Assembly: GCF_000332495.1 (NCBI RefSeq) | Contig: NZ_AOGW02000006.1 | Location: 1 to 64,000, forward strand | DNA length: 64,000 nucleotides | Reading direction: 5' to 3' | Source of the DNA: Leptospira terpstrae serovar Hualin str. LT 11-33 = ATCC 700639 | Lineage (GTDB): Bacteria > Spirochaetota > Leptospiria > Leptospirales > Leptospiraceae | Shown here: positions 26,063-34,610 of the stretch, piece after piece | Numbering within the stretch: the first letter of the stretch is position 1 | How the letters are laid out: each line of letters starts with the position of its first letter | Notes under the pieces: model-generated | Database searches by the model: none | Told to the model about the DNA's origin: nothing | Seen by the model: the letters and a program-made list of their open reading frames with translations, nothing else | Program-made: the position numbers and the translations under genes

Positions 26063-26818
26063 ATGAAAAAAATTCAAACTATATATTCCGACAACGACCA
26101 CAAATGGTCAGTGATTGCAAGAGATCCAGCCAAACCCAATTGGCTTATTGATACCAATGAATATTTGATTGAGTCAGATGGAATGGGGTTACTCACAGAC
26201 CCAGGCGGAAGCGAAATTTTCCCTGAAGTATTTTCGGCACTCGTAGAAGTATTCCCTGCTTCCCAAATTAAAAATATTTTTGCCTCCCACCAAGATCCTG
26301 ATATAGTATCCTCCATCTCCTTGTGGCTTGAAGTTAATTCATCGATCCGTTGTTATGTGAGTTGGCTTTGGACTGGTTTTTTGCCACACTTTGGAGGTAA
26401 TGCAGATACCTTCATTCCTATGCCTGATGAAGGAATGGAAATCATTCACCAAAACATCAAACTGAGGTCTATTCCCGCTCATTTTTTGCATAGTGCAGGA
26501 AACTTAAATCTTTGGGATCCGAAAGCAAAAATTTTGTTCAGTGGTGATATTGGTGCCGCCTTACTTCCTTTAGATGAAACCGATTTGATCGTAAAAGATT
26601 TTGATAAACACATTCGTTATATGGAAAAATTTCACAAACGATGGATGGCTTCAGAGCAGGCAAAAATTGCCTGGTGTGAAAGAATTTCGAATTTAAAACC
26701 AGATATGCTTTGCCCACAACACGGTTCTGTCTTTCAAGGTCCAGATGTGGAGAGGTTCATCCAATGGTTTTCGGAATTAAAGATTGGAATGGATGCATTG
26801 GAACTTCCTAAAACATAA
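26063..26818 (+). CDS. di-iron oxygen-sensor-like protein (ODP, flavodiiron metallo-beta-lactamase fold)
   Basis: 251 residues, cytosolic. Metal-binding residues of the flavodiiron-type MBL fold are visible: His76-Gln-Asp78-Pro-Asp80, His143 in HFLHSAGN, Asp162 in SGDIGAA, and the His of CPQHGSVF near residue 229. There is no flavodoxin domain, so it is not a full oxygen reductase. This matches the oxygen-binding di-iron proteins (ODPs) described in Treponema denticola, which act with chemoreceptors. Here it is 3 bp after a chemoreceptor-like gene. It probably senses O2 or iron and not an organic substrate. Glyoxalase II or lactonase activity is less likely. Confidence 0.75.
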   Translation: MKKIQTIYSDNDHKWSVIARDPAKPNWLIDTNEYLIESDGMGLLTDPGGSEIFPEVFSALVEVFPASQIKNIFASHQDPDIVSSISLWLEVNSSIRCYVSWLWTGFLPHFGGNADTFIPMPDEGMEIIHQNIKLRSIPAHFLHSAGNLNLWDPKAKILFSGDIGAALLPLDETDLIVKDFDKHIRYMEKFHKRWMASEQAKIAWCERISNLKPDMLCPQHGSVFQGPDVERFIQWFSELKIGMDALELPKT

Positions 26819-26863
26819 AAGGAATAAGGCATTCAATCAATTGCCTTTCATCGGTTCAGAAAG

Positions 26864-28273
26864 TTAAAGAAATGTTAGATTCCATTGGACTCCGCCGGGA
26901 TTAACAGTACCTATTGAAGTGAGTTCTCCAGTAATTTGATTGATACTAAACTGGCTCAATTGCCCACCATTATTTGCAACATAGGCAAAACGTCCAGACG
27001 GATCGATGGTCATGTACCGCAAACTTCCGCTAAATCCAGTCAAAATAGAGGAAAAGGTAATGTTTCCAGATTTTGGTTCAACCATATAACAAGAAATCGA
27101 ACCTTCGTTGATATGTACTAAATATAAAAAAAGTCCACTGGGATGGATTGCAGTAGCATTGGTGCTTAGACCATGAAAAACAGAATTCACTATACCCATT
27201 TGACCAGTATTTTCATCAAAACTAAGAACTGTTACAGATGGATAGGAACCTACATATATATAGGCTCCATTAGGATGATTCGCAACATTACCAGAACCTG
27301 AACTGTCATTGGTAAACGTTGGACTCACTCCAGACACTGACAAACTTCCATCATTATAGTTGATTCGATAGGAAACGATTTCCGTTAAGTTCTGACTGAT
27401 ATAAAATATAAAATTCCCATTGCTTGAAATTTGAATCTGATTATGTGCAATTACAGTTGAATAGGAGTTTAAAAAAGTAAGAGTTCCATCGCTATTAATA
27501 CCATAGGCACGAATTGCCATAGTACCTTCGGAAGCAAGATACAAAAATCTTCCATCGGGAGTAATGACTAAATTTCGCGGGGCTGCTCCCGCAGGTGCAG
27601 TTGGCGTACCATTTGCAGTAAGCAAACCTGTACTTTGATTGATTAAAAATTGTGAAAATGTTCCGTCGTATAAGTTCGCAACGAATAAAAATTTCCCCGA
27701 GGGCTCAGCACCAATGCCTGTGGGACCACTGCCAGTTAGATTAGTTACTACAGGTGTTAGAATTCCAGTTGAATGATTCATTGTGAGAAATCCTACAGAT
27801 TGATTCAAATCCAAAGTAGTGTAGACATAACCTGTATATACGGTTATATCCGCACTAGCTTTGGTTATCCCATCGTAAGCAGTTGCAGTGATTTTCACTT
27901 TCCCATTTCCGATACTCTGTACGAGTCCATTGCCATCCACAGTGGCTACTAAATTATTGCTACTAGACCATTGAAATGAGGTATCTACTTTTGCACCGTA
28001 CGAATAGTAATTTGCTTCGAGTTGTAAACTGTCACCTTTACGAATTCCTGCCCAACTTTGATTTAGTTCCACGATAGTATTGGAACTTGCAAGTAAGGCC
28101 CAAAGTTCAAAAAAAGATTTGGAAGAAGAATTTTTTTCTGGAAAAAGAAGATTATGAACGATGGGATTGAGAAGACATGCATTGAATGAAAAAAGACAAA
28201 TGAACAAACAAAAGACTTTAAGGTATTTTTCGATCCTAGTATGATAAGATTGAATAAAAAAAATTATCTTCAT
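26864..28273 (-). CDS. lipoprotein with Ig-like (Big_2) domain and lactonase-type beta-propeller
   Basis: The start at ATG 28273 (MKIIFFIQSYHTRIEKYLKV) gives 469 residues; the frame is open further upstream, but that stretch overlaps the intergenic repeat. The signal peptide ends in a lipobox (SFNAC). After about residue 60 comes a bacterial Ig-like Big_2 domain (QWSSSNNLVATVDGNGLVQS then IGNGKVKITATAYDG). From about residue 145 come propeller repeats (PSGKFLFVANLYDGTFSQFL, PDGRFLYLAS, HPNGAYIYVG, HPSGLFLYLV, PSGRFAYVAN) of the YncE/6-phosphogluconolactonase type. Probably surface exposed or periplasmic; enzymatic activity is doubtful. Confidence 0.82.
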   Translation of the reverse strand: MKIIFFIQSYHTRIEKYLKVFCLFICLFSFNACLLNPIVHNLLFPEKNSSSKSFFELWALLASSNTIVELNQSWAGIRKGDSLQLEANYYSYGAKVDTSFQWSSSNNLVATVDGNGLVQSIGNGKVKITATAYDGITKASADITVYTGYVYTTLDLNQSVGFLTMNHSTGILTPVVTNLTGSGPTGIGAEPSGKFLFVANLYDGTFSQFLINQSTGLLTANGTPTAPAGAAPRNLVITPDGRFLYLASEGTMAIRAYGINSDGTLTFLNSYSTVIAHNQIQISSNGNFIFYISQNLTEIVSYRINYNDGSLSVSGVSPTFTNDSSGSGNVANHPNGAYIYVGSYPSVTVLSFDENTGQMGIVNSVFHGLSTNATAIHPSGLFLYLVHINEGSISCYMVEPKSGNITFSSILTGFSGSLRYMTIDPSGRFAYVANNGGQLSQFSINQITGELTSIGTVNPGGVQWNLTFL

Positions 28274-28358
28274 AGCAAACAACAAACATAAGTAAAGCGG
28301 ATTAGCTAGATTGTCATTCCTAAAACTAATAGAGACATATAAAAAATTTGACCTAACT

Positions 28359-28426
28359 TGATTTCTGCGCCAGGGATTGTAGTGAAAATCGAAGCGAAGC
28401 GGAGATTGCAACGGAAAGCCCGGTCG
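28359..28426 (-). repeat. intergenic palindromic repeat, copy 2
   Basis: On the minus strand it reads CCGGGCTTTCCGTTGCAATC, then CCGCTTCGCTTCGATTTT, then CACTACAATCC and TGGCGCAG. This aligns over its whole length with the element at 18795-18876 (CCGGCTATCCGCT-CCAATCT ... CTACTATCC-GGGCGCAGA). It lies in the gap between the divergent propeller lipoprotein and chaA genes. Not coding; can fold into a hairpin. Confidence 0.6.
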
Positions 28427-28571
28427 TTTTTGGAATTGATACTTTGTTTTGGTGGAATTCGAGGCGCCCAAGAGTTCGACAAAGGTGGCAAATCTGTGGA
28501 TTTGGTTGAACTTTAATGCATTTTTGATCGTCTGAGAAGGGAAGGAATTTTTTTACAAAATTATTTTTCCC

Positions 28572-29660
28572 ATGGCAAAAACAAAAACACTAACATCAAA
28601 TGATTGGCTTTCGATCACTTCCTTTTTGGTTTTGGTCTTTGCATTAGTCGCTCCGATAGGCGAAGGACTACTGATTGCATTCGCTGTTGTATTTTTAGCA
28701 GTAGGAATTTCCAGTGCAGTGCATAGTGCCGAGGTAATTGCCGAACGAGTAGGACCTTCATTGGGAACTTTGATTCTAGCAATTTCAGTTACTGTGATTG
28801 AAGTGGCCCTTATTGTAAGTCTTATGAGTAATGATACAGCGGACTCACCCCAAATTGCTAGGGACACTGTGTTCGCAGCTTTAATGATCGTCACCAATGG
28901 AATCATTGGAATCTGTATTTTGTTAGGTGGATTAAAACACAAGGAATTGGGATTTCAATTGGTGGGAACAACGGCTTTACTTGGAGTACTTGCCGTACTC
29001 TCCACACTCACATTGATTTTGCCATTATATACAACGTCCACAAACAAAGGAACTTATAGTGCAGGTCAGTTGATTTTTGTTTCGTTTGCCTCTCTAGTTT
29101 TGTACGGATCTCTTGTTTGGTCGCAAACCAAATCACATAAAAACTTTTTTTCAGCCACAGACGGTGGGGTAATTCCAACTGATACGAATATAAGCAAACC
29201 TACTAAAAAAAGAGCTATCACTAGTTTTATCTCTCTTTTATTTTCGCTCGTTGCCGTTGTTGGACTGTCAAAAATCCTCAGTCCTACCATCGAAAGCACC
29301 ATTGCAGCATTAGGTGCACCAAAAGCAGTTGTAGGAATTGTGATTGCGATTCTTGTTCTTGCACCAGAGACATTAGCTGCTATGAACGCGGCAAAAATCA
29401 ATGAGCTACAAACTAGTTTAAACTTAGCTTTGGGATCGGGAGCAGCCAGTATTGCACTGACAATACCTGCCGTAAGCATTTATTCATTGTTATTTGACAA
29501 ACCTTTAACCCTCGGTTTAGACACTAAGGGAATTGTGTTTTTAATGGTAACGTTTCTTGCGGGAAGTTTTACTTTTGGATCGGGGAGAACCACATCACTT
29601 CATGGACTCATCCACTTAGTGATTATGGCTTCCTTTTTGGCGATTTCTCTTATGCCATAG
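28572..29660 (+). CDS. chaA: Ca2+/H+ (Na+/H+) antiporter, ChaA type
   Basis: 362 residues, inner membrane, 11 predicted helices. Cation/Ca2+ exchanger (CaCA) alpha-repeat motifs are seen in both halves: LAISVTVIEVALIVSLM in the first, with a Glu in the helix, and LVLAPETLAAMNAAKINELQ in the second. The acidic and Ser/Asn residues are arranged as in ChaA/YfkE. It extrudes Ca2+ or Na+ using the proton gradient. A hydrophilic loop at about residues 190-215 separates the halves. Monocistronic, preceded by the dispersed repeat. Confidence 0.88.
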   Translation: MAKTKTLTSNDWLSITSFLVLVFALVAPIGEGLLIAFAVVFLAVGISSAVHSAEVIAERVGPSLGTLILAISVTVIEVALIVSLMSNDTADSPQIARDTVFAALMIVTNGIIGICILLGGLKHKELGFQLVGTTALLGVLAVLSTLTLILPLYTTSTNKGTYSAGQLIFVSFASLVLYGSLVWSQTKSHKNFFSATDGGVIPTDTNISKPTKKRAITSFISLLFSLVAVVGLSKILSPTIESTIAALGAPKAVVGIVIAILVLAPETLAAMNAAKINELQTSLNLALGSGAASIALTIPAVSIYSLLFDKPLTLGLDTKGIVFLMVTFLAGSFTFGSGRTTSLHGLIHLVIMASFLAISLMP

Positions 29661-29702
29661 AACTTACATCATTTTTGATCCGAATGAATTTATGAGATTC
29701 CA

Positions 29703-32087
29703 CTAACTTCCGCAAACGAGACATCCTTCTTCCATGGAACAAGATTCTCCCACAAATTCTGATTCCGCCTTTTGTGGATTAGCTGGTCCTAACGAGGTCG
29801 AATCATTACCAATGGAAATTTGGTCTTTGGTTTTTTCTACGGTGAATTGAATAGCTTGCGTCGCAGCTTTGGTTCTCAGATAATACATACCTGTTTTTAA
29901 ACCCTGTTTCCATGCATAAAAATGCATAGACGATAATTTAGAAACGGTTGGATTTTCAACAAACAAGTTTAAGGACTGGGACTGACAAATAAAAGCACCT
30001 CGATCACGAGCCATATCAATGAGTGATCTTTGTTTCATTTCCCAAACAGTTTTGTATATTTCTTTGATAGAATCCGGAATGGAGGTTATAGATTGGATGC
30101 TGCCACCAGAGGCAATAATCTGATTTTTCATATCAGAATTCCAGAGACCAAGTTCAATCAAATCATGTAACAAATGTTTATTGACAATGATAAACTCTCC
30201 ACTAAGGACTCGTCTTGAATAGATATTGGACGTATAAGGTTCAAAACATTCATTGTTTCCCAAAATTTGGGAGGTGGAGGCTGTGGGCATTGGTGCCACA
30301 AGGAGTGAATTTCTTACTCCATGTTGTATCACTTCTTTCCTAAGACTTTCAAAATCCCAACGTTCTGTTGGTTTTACGTTCCATAAATCAAATTGAAAAA
30401 TTCCTTTCGACAAAGGAGATCCCGAATAACTTGGATAAGTTCCTTCTTCTTTAGCTATATCTTTACTTGCAGTCATTGCTGCAAAATAGATGGTTTCAAA
30501 AATCTCGATGTTGAGTTTTTTTGCGGCATCACTTTCATACGGCATTCGTAATAAAATAAAAACATCGGCAAGACCCTGCACACCAATCCCAATAGGTCGG
30601 TGTTTTAAATTGGAATTTTTGGCTTCGGGCACTGGATAATAATTTTCATCGATGATGCGGTTTAGATTTACGGTCATCTGATAAACAATTTCATACAAAG
30701 TATCAAATAAAAATTTTCCCTCAGATACAAACTTTGGCAAGGCGACAGATGCTAAATTGCAAACAGCAACTTCATCAGGGCTTGTAAATTCTAAAATTTC
30801 CGTACAAAGGTTACTACTTTTGATAGTACCTAAATTTTTTTGATTACTTTTGGAATTGGCCGCATCTTTGTATAACAAATAGGGAGTTCCGGTTTCGATT
30901 TGAGACTCTACAATCGCAAACCACAGCTCTTGGGCTTTGACTTTCGTTCGGGCACGACCTTCACTCTCATACCTTTCATAAAGTTTGACAAATTCATCGC
31001 CATACACATCAGAGAGACCAGGAGCTTCATGGGGACAAAACAAACTCCAATCGCCACCCTCTTCTACTCGTTTCATAAATAAGTCAGAAATCCAAAGCGC
31101 ATAAAATAAATCACGAGCTCGCATCTCTTCTTTGCCATGGTTTTTCTTTAATTCTAAAAAGGGAAATATATCTGCATGCCATGGTTCCAAATAAATAGCA
31201 AAGGCCCCTTTCCGTTTTCCCCCACCTTGGTCCACATAACGAGCAGTATCATTAAACACACGTAACATGGGAATGATTCCATTACTGGTTCCGTTAGTTC
31301 CACCAATATAAGAACCTGTGGCGCGGATATTATGAATGGAAAGTCCGATCCCACCGGCACTTTGGGATATTTTTGCAGTTTGTTTCAATGTGTCATAAAT
31401 TCCATCAATGCTATCGTCTTTCATGGTTAAAAGAAAACAACTGCTCATTTGAGGTTTGGGAGTGCCAGCATTGAAAAGCGTGGGAGTTGCATGAGTAAAC
31501 CAACGTTCGCTCATTAAATTGTATGTTTGAATCACATCTTCAATTCTGTCTTTGTGAATTCCGATAGCCACACGCATGTACATATGTTGTGGGCGTTCCA
31601 CAATTTTACCATCGAGTTTCAGTAGATAAGATTTTTCTAAAGTTCTAAATCCAAAATAATCAAAGCCAAAATCCCTATCATAAATAATGGAACTATCCAA
31701 TAGTTCAGAATGTTTTTGAACGACTTTCCAAACATCTTCTGCAATTAGCGGCATCCATTTTCCTGTTTTCGGATCGTTATAGGAATACAATCGTTCGATT
31801 GTTTCTGAAAAAGATTTTGTAGTATTTTTATGGAGATTACTCACCGCAATTCGACTTGCGAGAAGTGCGTAGTCAGGATGTTTGGTGGTAAGCGATGCCG
31901 CAATTTCTGAAGCCAAATTGTCTAAATCAGAAGTGCTCACTCCATCGTAAATGCCTTCAATTACTTTTTTGGCAACATCGATAGGACTTACCAATCGACT
32001 TAGGCCGTAGGATAATTTTTCAATCCTAGCTGTAACTTTATCAAACTTAACCGACTCTTGTTTTCCATTTCTTTTGAGTACAAACAT
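29703..32087 (-). CDS. nrdA: ribonucleoside-diphosphate reductase, alpha subunit (class I)
   Basis: 794 residues, cytosolic. An N-terminal ATP-cone ([20 protein letters not shown]) provides overall allosteric control. The catalytic barrel shows the substrate-binding [15 protein letters not shown], the specificity region [20 protein letters not shown], the active-site SSNLCTEI and the C-terminal Cys pair CLVCGS that takes electrons from thioredoxin. It reduces ribonucleotides to deoxyribonucleotides using the radical from NrdB. The gene lies 19 bp after nrdB and is cotranscribed under the upstream B12 riboswitch. Confidence 0.96.
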   Translation of the reverse strand: MFVLKRNGKQESVKFDKVTARIEKLSYGLSRLVSPIDVAKKVIEGIYDGVSTSDLDNLASEIAASLTTKHPDYALLASRIAVSNLHKNTTKSFSETIERLYSYNDPKTGKWMPLIAEDVWKVVQKHSELLDSSIIYDRDFGFDYFGFRTLEKSYLLKLDGKIVERPQHMYMRVAIGIHKDRIEDVIQTYNLMSERWFTHATPTLFNAGTPKPQMSSCFLLTMKDDSIDGIYDTLKQTAKISQSAGGIGLSIHNIRATGSYIGGTNGTSNGIIPMLRVFNDTARYVDQGGGKRKGAFAIYLEPWHADIFPFLELKKNHGKEEMRARDLFYALWISDLFMKRVEEGGDWSLFCPHEAPGLSDVYGDEFVKLYERYESEGRARTKVKAQELWFAIVESQIETGTPYLLYKDAANSKSNQKNLGTIKSSNLCTEILEFTSPDEVAVCNLASVALPKFVSEGKFLFDTLYEIVYQMTVNLNRIIDENYYPVPEAKNSNLKHRPIGIGVQGLADVFILLRMPYESDAAKKLNIEIFETIYFAAMTASKDIAKEEGTYPSYSGSPLSKGIFQFDLWNVKPTERWDFESLRKEVIQHGVRNSLLVAPMPTASTSQILGNNECFEPYTSNIYSRRVLSGEFIIVNKHLLHDLIELGLWNSDMKNQIIASGGSIQSITSIPDSIKEIYKTVWEMKQRSLIDMARDRGAFICQSQSLNLFVENPTVSKLSSMHFYAWKQGLKTGMYYLRTKAATQAIQFTVEKTKDQISIGNDSTSLGPANPQKAESEFVGESCSMEEGCLVCGS

Positions 32088-32106
32088 ATAATTACCTTTT
32101 TAGAAT

Positions 32107-33078
32107 TTAAAAATCTTCATTTAGAGAAAATGTAAAACTTTGATCAGAATTAAGAACACCAGCCTTTTGGTAATCACCCACTCGTTTTTCAAAGAAATTT
32201 GTTTTCCCTTGTAAGGATATCATTTCCATAAAATCAAATGGATTAGAGGAATAATAGAGTTTCTCAAAACCTAGTTCAATGAGCCAACGATCCGCCACAA
32301 ATTCTATATATTGTTGCATAAGTTTTGCATTCATACCGATCAGATCAACTGACAACGATTCGGTGATAAATTCTTTTTCAATGTTCACTGCATCTGTAAA
32401 AATTTCATACACTCGTTCGGCACTTGGTTTGTTTTGGATCATTTTAAAAAGAATACATGCAAATTCACAATGTAAGGCTTCATCGCGACTAATAAGTTCA
32501 TTGGAAAAACTTAAACCAGGAAGGAGTCCCCGTTTTTTCATCCAAAATATAGCACAAAAACTTCCACTAAAAAAGATACCTTCTACTGCAGCAAAGGCTA
32601 GAAGTCTCTCAGCAAAATTTCCTTCACCAATCCAACGTAAGGCCCATTCTGATTTTTTTTGAACTGCCGGAATAGTTTCTATAGAACGGAATAATCGATT
32701 TTTTTCTTTTGGGTCTTTGATGTAAGTATCAATCAAAAGGGAATAGGTTTCAGAATGTATGTTTTCCATCATGATTTGGAATCCATAAAAACACCTAACC
32801 TCAGGTAGTTGCACTTCTCTCATGAAGTTAACTGCCAAGTTTTCATTCACAATCCCATCACTTGCAGCAAAGAATGCTAAAATATTGCTTAAAAAGAAAC
32901 GTTCTTTTTCGGTGAGTGAATTCCAATCATCCAAATCACTACTTAAGTCAATTTCTTCAGCGGTCCAAAAGGATGCTTGTTGTTTCTTATACATTTCCCA
33001 GATTTTTGGGTATTTGATGGGAAGGATCACAAAACGATCCTTATTTTCTTTTAATAATACTTCTGATTGATAATCCAT
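32107..33078 (-). CDS. nrdB: ribonucleoside-diphosphate reductase, beta subunit (class I)
   Basis: 323 residues. The small subunit holds the di-metal/tyrosyl radical cofactor. Metal ligands appear in helices: Glu in NVEFM-like [12 protein letters not shown], the EAL in [10 protein letters not shown] (Glu/His pair), and EIF-type [11 protein letters not shown] (Glu and His). It generates the radical that NrdA uses. First gene of the operon nrdB-nrdA; its ribosome-binding site lies in the loop of a hairpin (33079-33097). The nrdB-first order is common in spirochaetes and other bacteria. Confidence 0.94.
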   Translation of the reverse strand: MDYQSEVLLKENKDRFVILPIKYPKIWEMYKKQQASFWTAEEIDLSSDLDDWNSLTEKERFFLSNILAFFAASDGIVNENLAVNFMREVQLPEVRCFYGFQIMMENIHSETYSLLIDTYIKDPKEKNRLFRSIETIPAVQKKSEWALRWIGEGNFAERLLAFAAVEGIFFSGSFCAIFWMKKRGLLPGLSFSNELISRDEALHCEFACILFKMIQNKPSAERVYEIFTDAVNIEKEFITESLSVDLIGMNAKLMQQYIEFVADRWLIELGFEKLYYSSNPFDFMEMISLQGKTNFFEKRVGDYQKAGVLNSDQSFTFSLNEDF

Positions 33079-33097
33079 GACTAAATCTCCGTTAGTC
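33079..33097 (-). promoter_or_regulatory. hairpin enclosing the nrdB ribosome-binding site
   Basis: On the minus strand GACTAA-CGGAGAT-TTAGTC folds into a perfect 6-bp stem that puts the GGAG Shine-Dalgarno motif in the 7-base loop, immediately followed by the ATG at 33078. This fits a regulated translation start. Together with the riboswitch upstream it may couple cobalamin binding to ribosome access. Confidence 0.65.
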
Positions 33098-33159
33098 GGG
33101 ACACAACATCTTAATTTTTAGAAGGTGTGGGTATCCCGGTAGCAATAGTCCGGGGCCCT

Positions 33160-33300
33160 GAAAAAATTTTCGGTACGGATGATCGTTTACGGGCGATTCA
33201 TCTGTGGGAAGATCCGACTTTCCATATCTGGTTTGGATAAGGATTTACGGTTGCGCCGTCAGTTGAGGAGTTCCACCTCATTCCTCCCGGAATAGAATCT
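33160..33300 (-). promoter_or_regulatory. cobalamin (B12) riboswitch before nrdBA
   Basis: The minus strand of 33281-33241 reads GAGGTGGAACTCC, TCAACTGACGGCG, CAACCGTAAATCC. This matches the core of the cobalamin riboswitch (GGTG-AA-TCC, CTG-C--GCAACxGTAA). The preceding GGGAGGA and the later AGTCGGATCTTCCC (33221-33204), resembling the B12 box AGYCxGGAxACCTxCC, complete the pattern. A hairpin with GATGAATCG/CGATCATC follows. In bacteria with a B12-dependent (class II) reductase, such riboswitches repress class I nrdAB when B12 is present. Match assigned by eye; Rfam search needed to score it. Confidence 0.72.
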
Positions 33301-33469
33301 AAACAAATCCAAAGAGACATATTTTGTCAATGGAATAAAACTGAGGAAAAATCAAAAAAAGGCAGGAGTTTAGAATACCTAAACTAACAATAAAAAACGC
33401 CAGTTTTAATTATTAAAAAATTTCCAGTATCAATCCAGTAGGAACTAGCAAAAACTATACTATCATACT

Positions 33470-34060
33470 ATGAAAAAATTTATATTGTTTCTGCTAATTA
33501 TTACTTTTACAGTATCTGCAGAGGAAAGTCCTTCTAAAAACGAATCACCTTTAGACTCAGAAAATTCCAAAATAGAAAACCGATCTAGATGGGATTTGGT
33601 TTGGCGTAGTGCTGTTTTGCCTGGATGGGGATTAATACATGCAAAGGCATATCGCAAAGGGTATGTTGTCGCTGGGATTACAACCTTACTTGCAAGATCT
33701 GAATATAAAGGTCATAATGAAGAAGAAAGAGAAAGGGAAACATTTTCAGAATCGCAAAAACTTTTACAGTTTTCTTATCTTAACCAACCCACTCTATCTG
33801 ATCAAAATTTATTTTTTTTGCTAAATAGTTTAGATTCAAAAAAAGACTTAGAAAAAATTCGCGATAACAACGAAATGAAACTCACGTTACTCGGTTTAAA
33901 ATACATTATGCAACTTGGATATACTTACTGGTTTGGAGTTTCTTGGGAAAAAGGAACTACTCAAACAGGCCTACATTTTGATATCCAAAAAGATTCCATC
34001 ACTATGGGGCAAAGTTCTAACTCACAAAAGTTTCTTATTTCTTATGAATTATCATTTTAA
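33470..34060 (+). CDS. exported protein, DUF5683-like
   Basis: 196 residues. A 16-residue signal peptide (MKKFILFLLIITFTVSAEES) is followed by a low-complexity charged stretch. A DUF5683-type segment then follows: WRSAVLPGWGLIHAKAYRKG and YVVAGITTLLA. The PGWGxxxxKxYxKG motif is common in small membrane-associated proteins. One further hydrophobic helix appears near residue 150. It is followed at 44 bp by the DUF3995 gene on the same strand. Function unknown. Confidence 0.66.
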   Translation: MKKFILFLLIITFTVSAEESPSKNESPLDSENSKIENRSRWDLVWRSAVLPGWGLIHAKAYRKGYVVAGITTLLARSEYKGHNEEERERETFSESQKLLQFSYLNQPTLSDQNLFFLLNSLDSKKDLEKIRDNNEMKLTLLGLKYIMQLGYTYWFGVSWEKGTTQTGLHFDIQKDSITMGQSSNSQKFLISYELSF

Positions 34061-34104
34061 ATAATGAGTATTCAATCTTATTCAAATTTCTAAAGATCTC
34101 CATT

Positions 34105-34533
34105 ATGAATCTTTTTTACACACTTACATTGGTAATTATATTTTTAATTCTTGCAATCTTACATTTTCTGTGGTCCCTCAATATTCTTTGGGGATTTGAA
34201 TCTGCTCTACCAAGGAAAAAAGATGGAAGTTTTTTATTTTATCCAAAAAGAATCGAAAGTTTTTTAGTTGGATTGGCACTCACTCTACTATCCATTTTTT
34301 ACTTTTCACTCTCAGGATTTCTGTCATTAAATTTTGATTCCAATGTTTATATCCTTGGATCTTGGTTTACTATGATAATCTTTGGGATTCGTGCCATTGG
34401 AGATTTTAACTATATCGGATTCACAAAACGAATTAAAAATAAGGAATTTGCTTATTGGGACACAATCCTTTTTTCTCCGCTTTGTCTTCTCATCTCTCTA
34501 TTGGCTTATTTGATTCAGAGTGGAATACGATAA
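34105..34533 (+). CDS. DUF3995 family membrane protein
   Basis: 142 residues with four hydrophobic helices. The N-terminal block LAILHFLWSLNILWGFESAL and the later GFTKRIKNKEFAYWDTILFS fit the DUF3995 family. Members are small inner-membrane proteins of unknown role. The C-terminal FSPLCLLISLLAYLIQSG is the last helix. It may be cotranscribed with the DUF5683-like gene upstream. Confidence 0.75.
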   Translation: MNLFYTLTLVIIFLILAILHFLWSLNILWGFESALPRKKDGSFLFYPKRIESFLVGLALTLLSIFYFSLSGFLSLNFDSNVYILGSWFTMIIFGIRAIGDFNYIGFTKRIKNKEFAYWDTILFSPLCLLISLLAYLIQSGIR

Positions 34534-34610
34534 GCTCGTTATATTCCAAAGATTTTTAGCATTCGAATTTTAGTTCTGTGACATTGATTTTCAAAAACAA
34601 ATTCTCAATC

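Noticed and set aside
33100..33310. TPP, SAM or c-di-GMP riboswitch for the nrdB leader
   Set aside because: Their conserved cores (for example CTGAGA...ACCTGATCTGG of TPP) are absent; only the cobalamin core fits.
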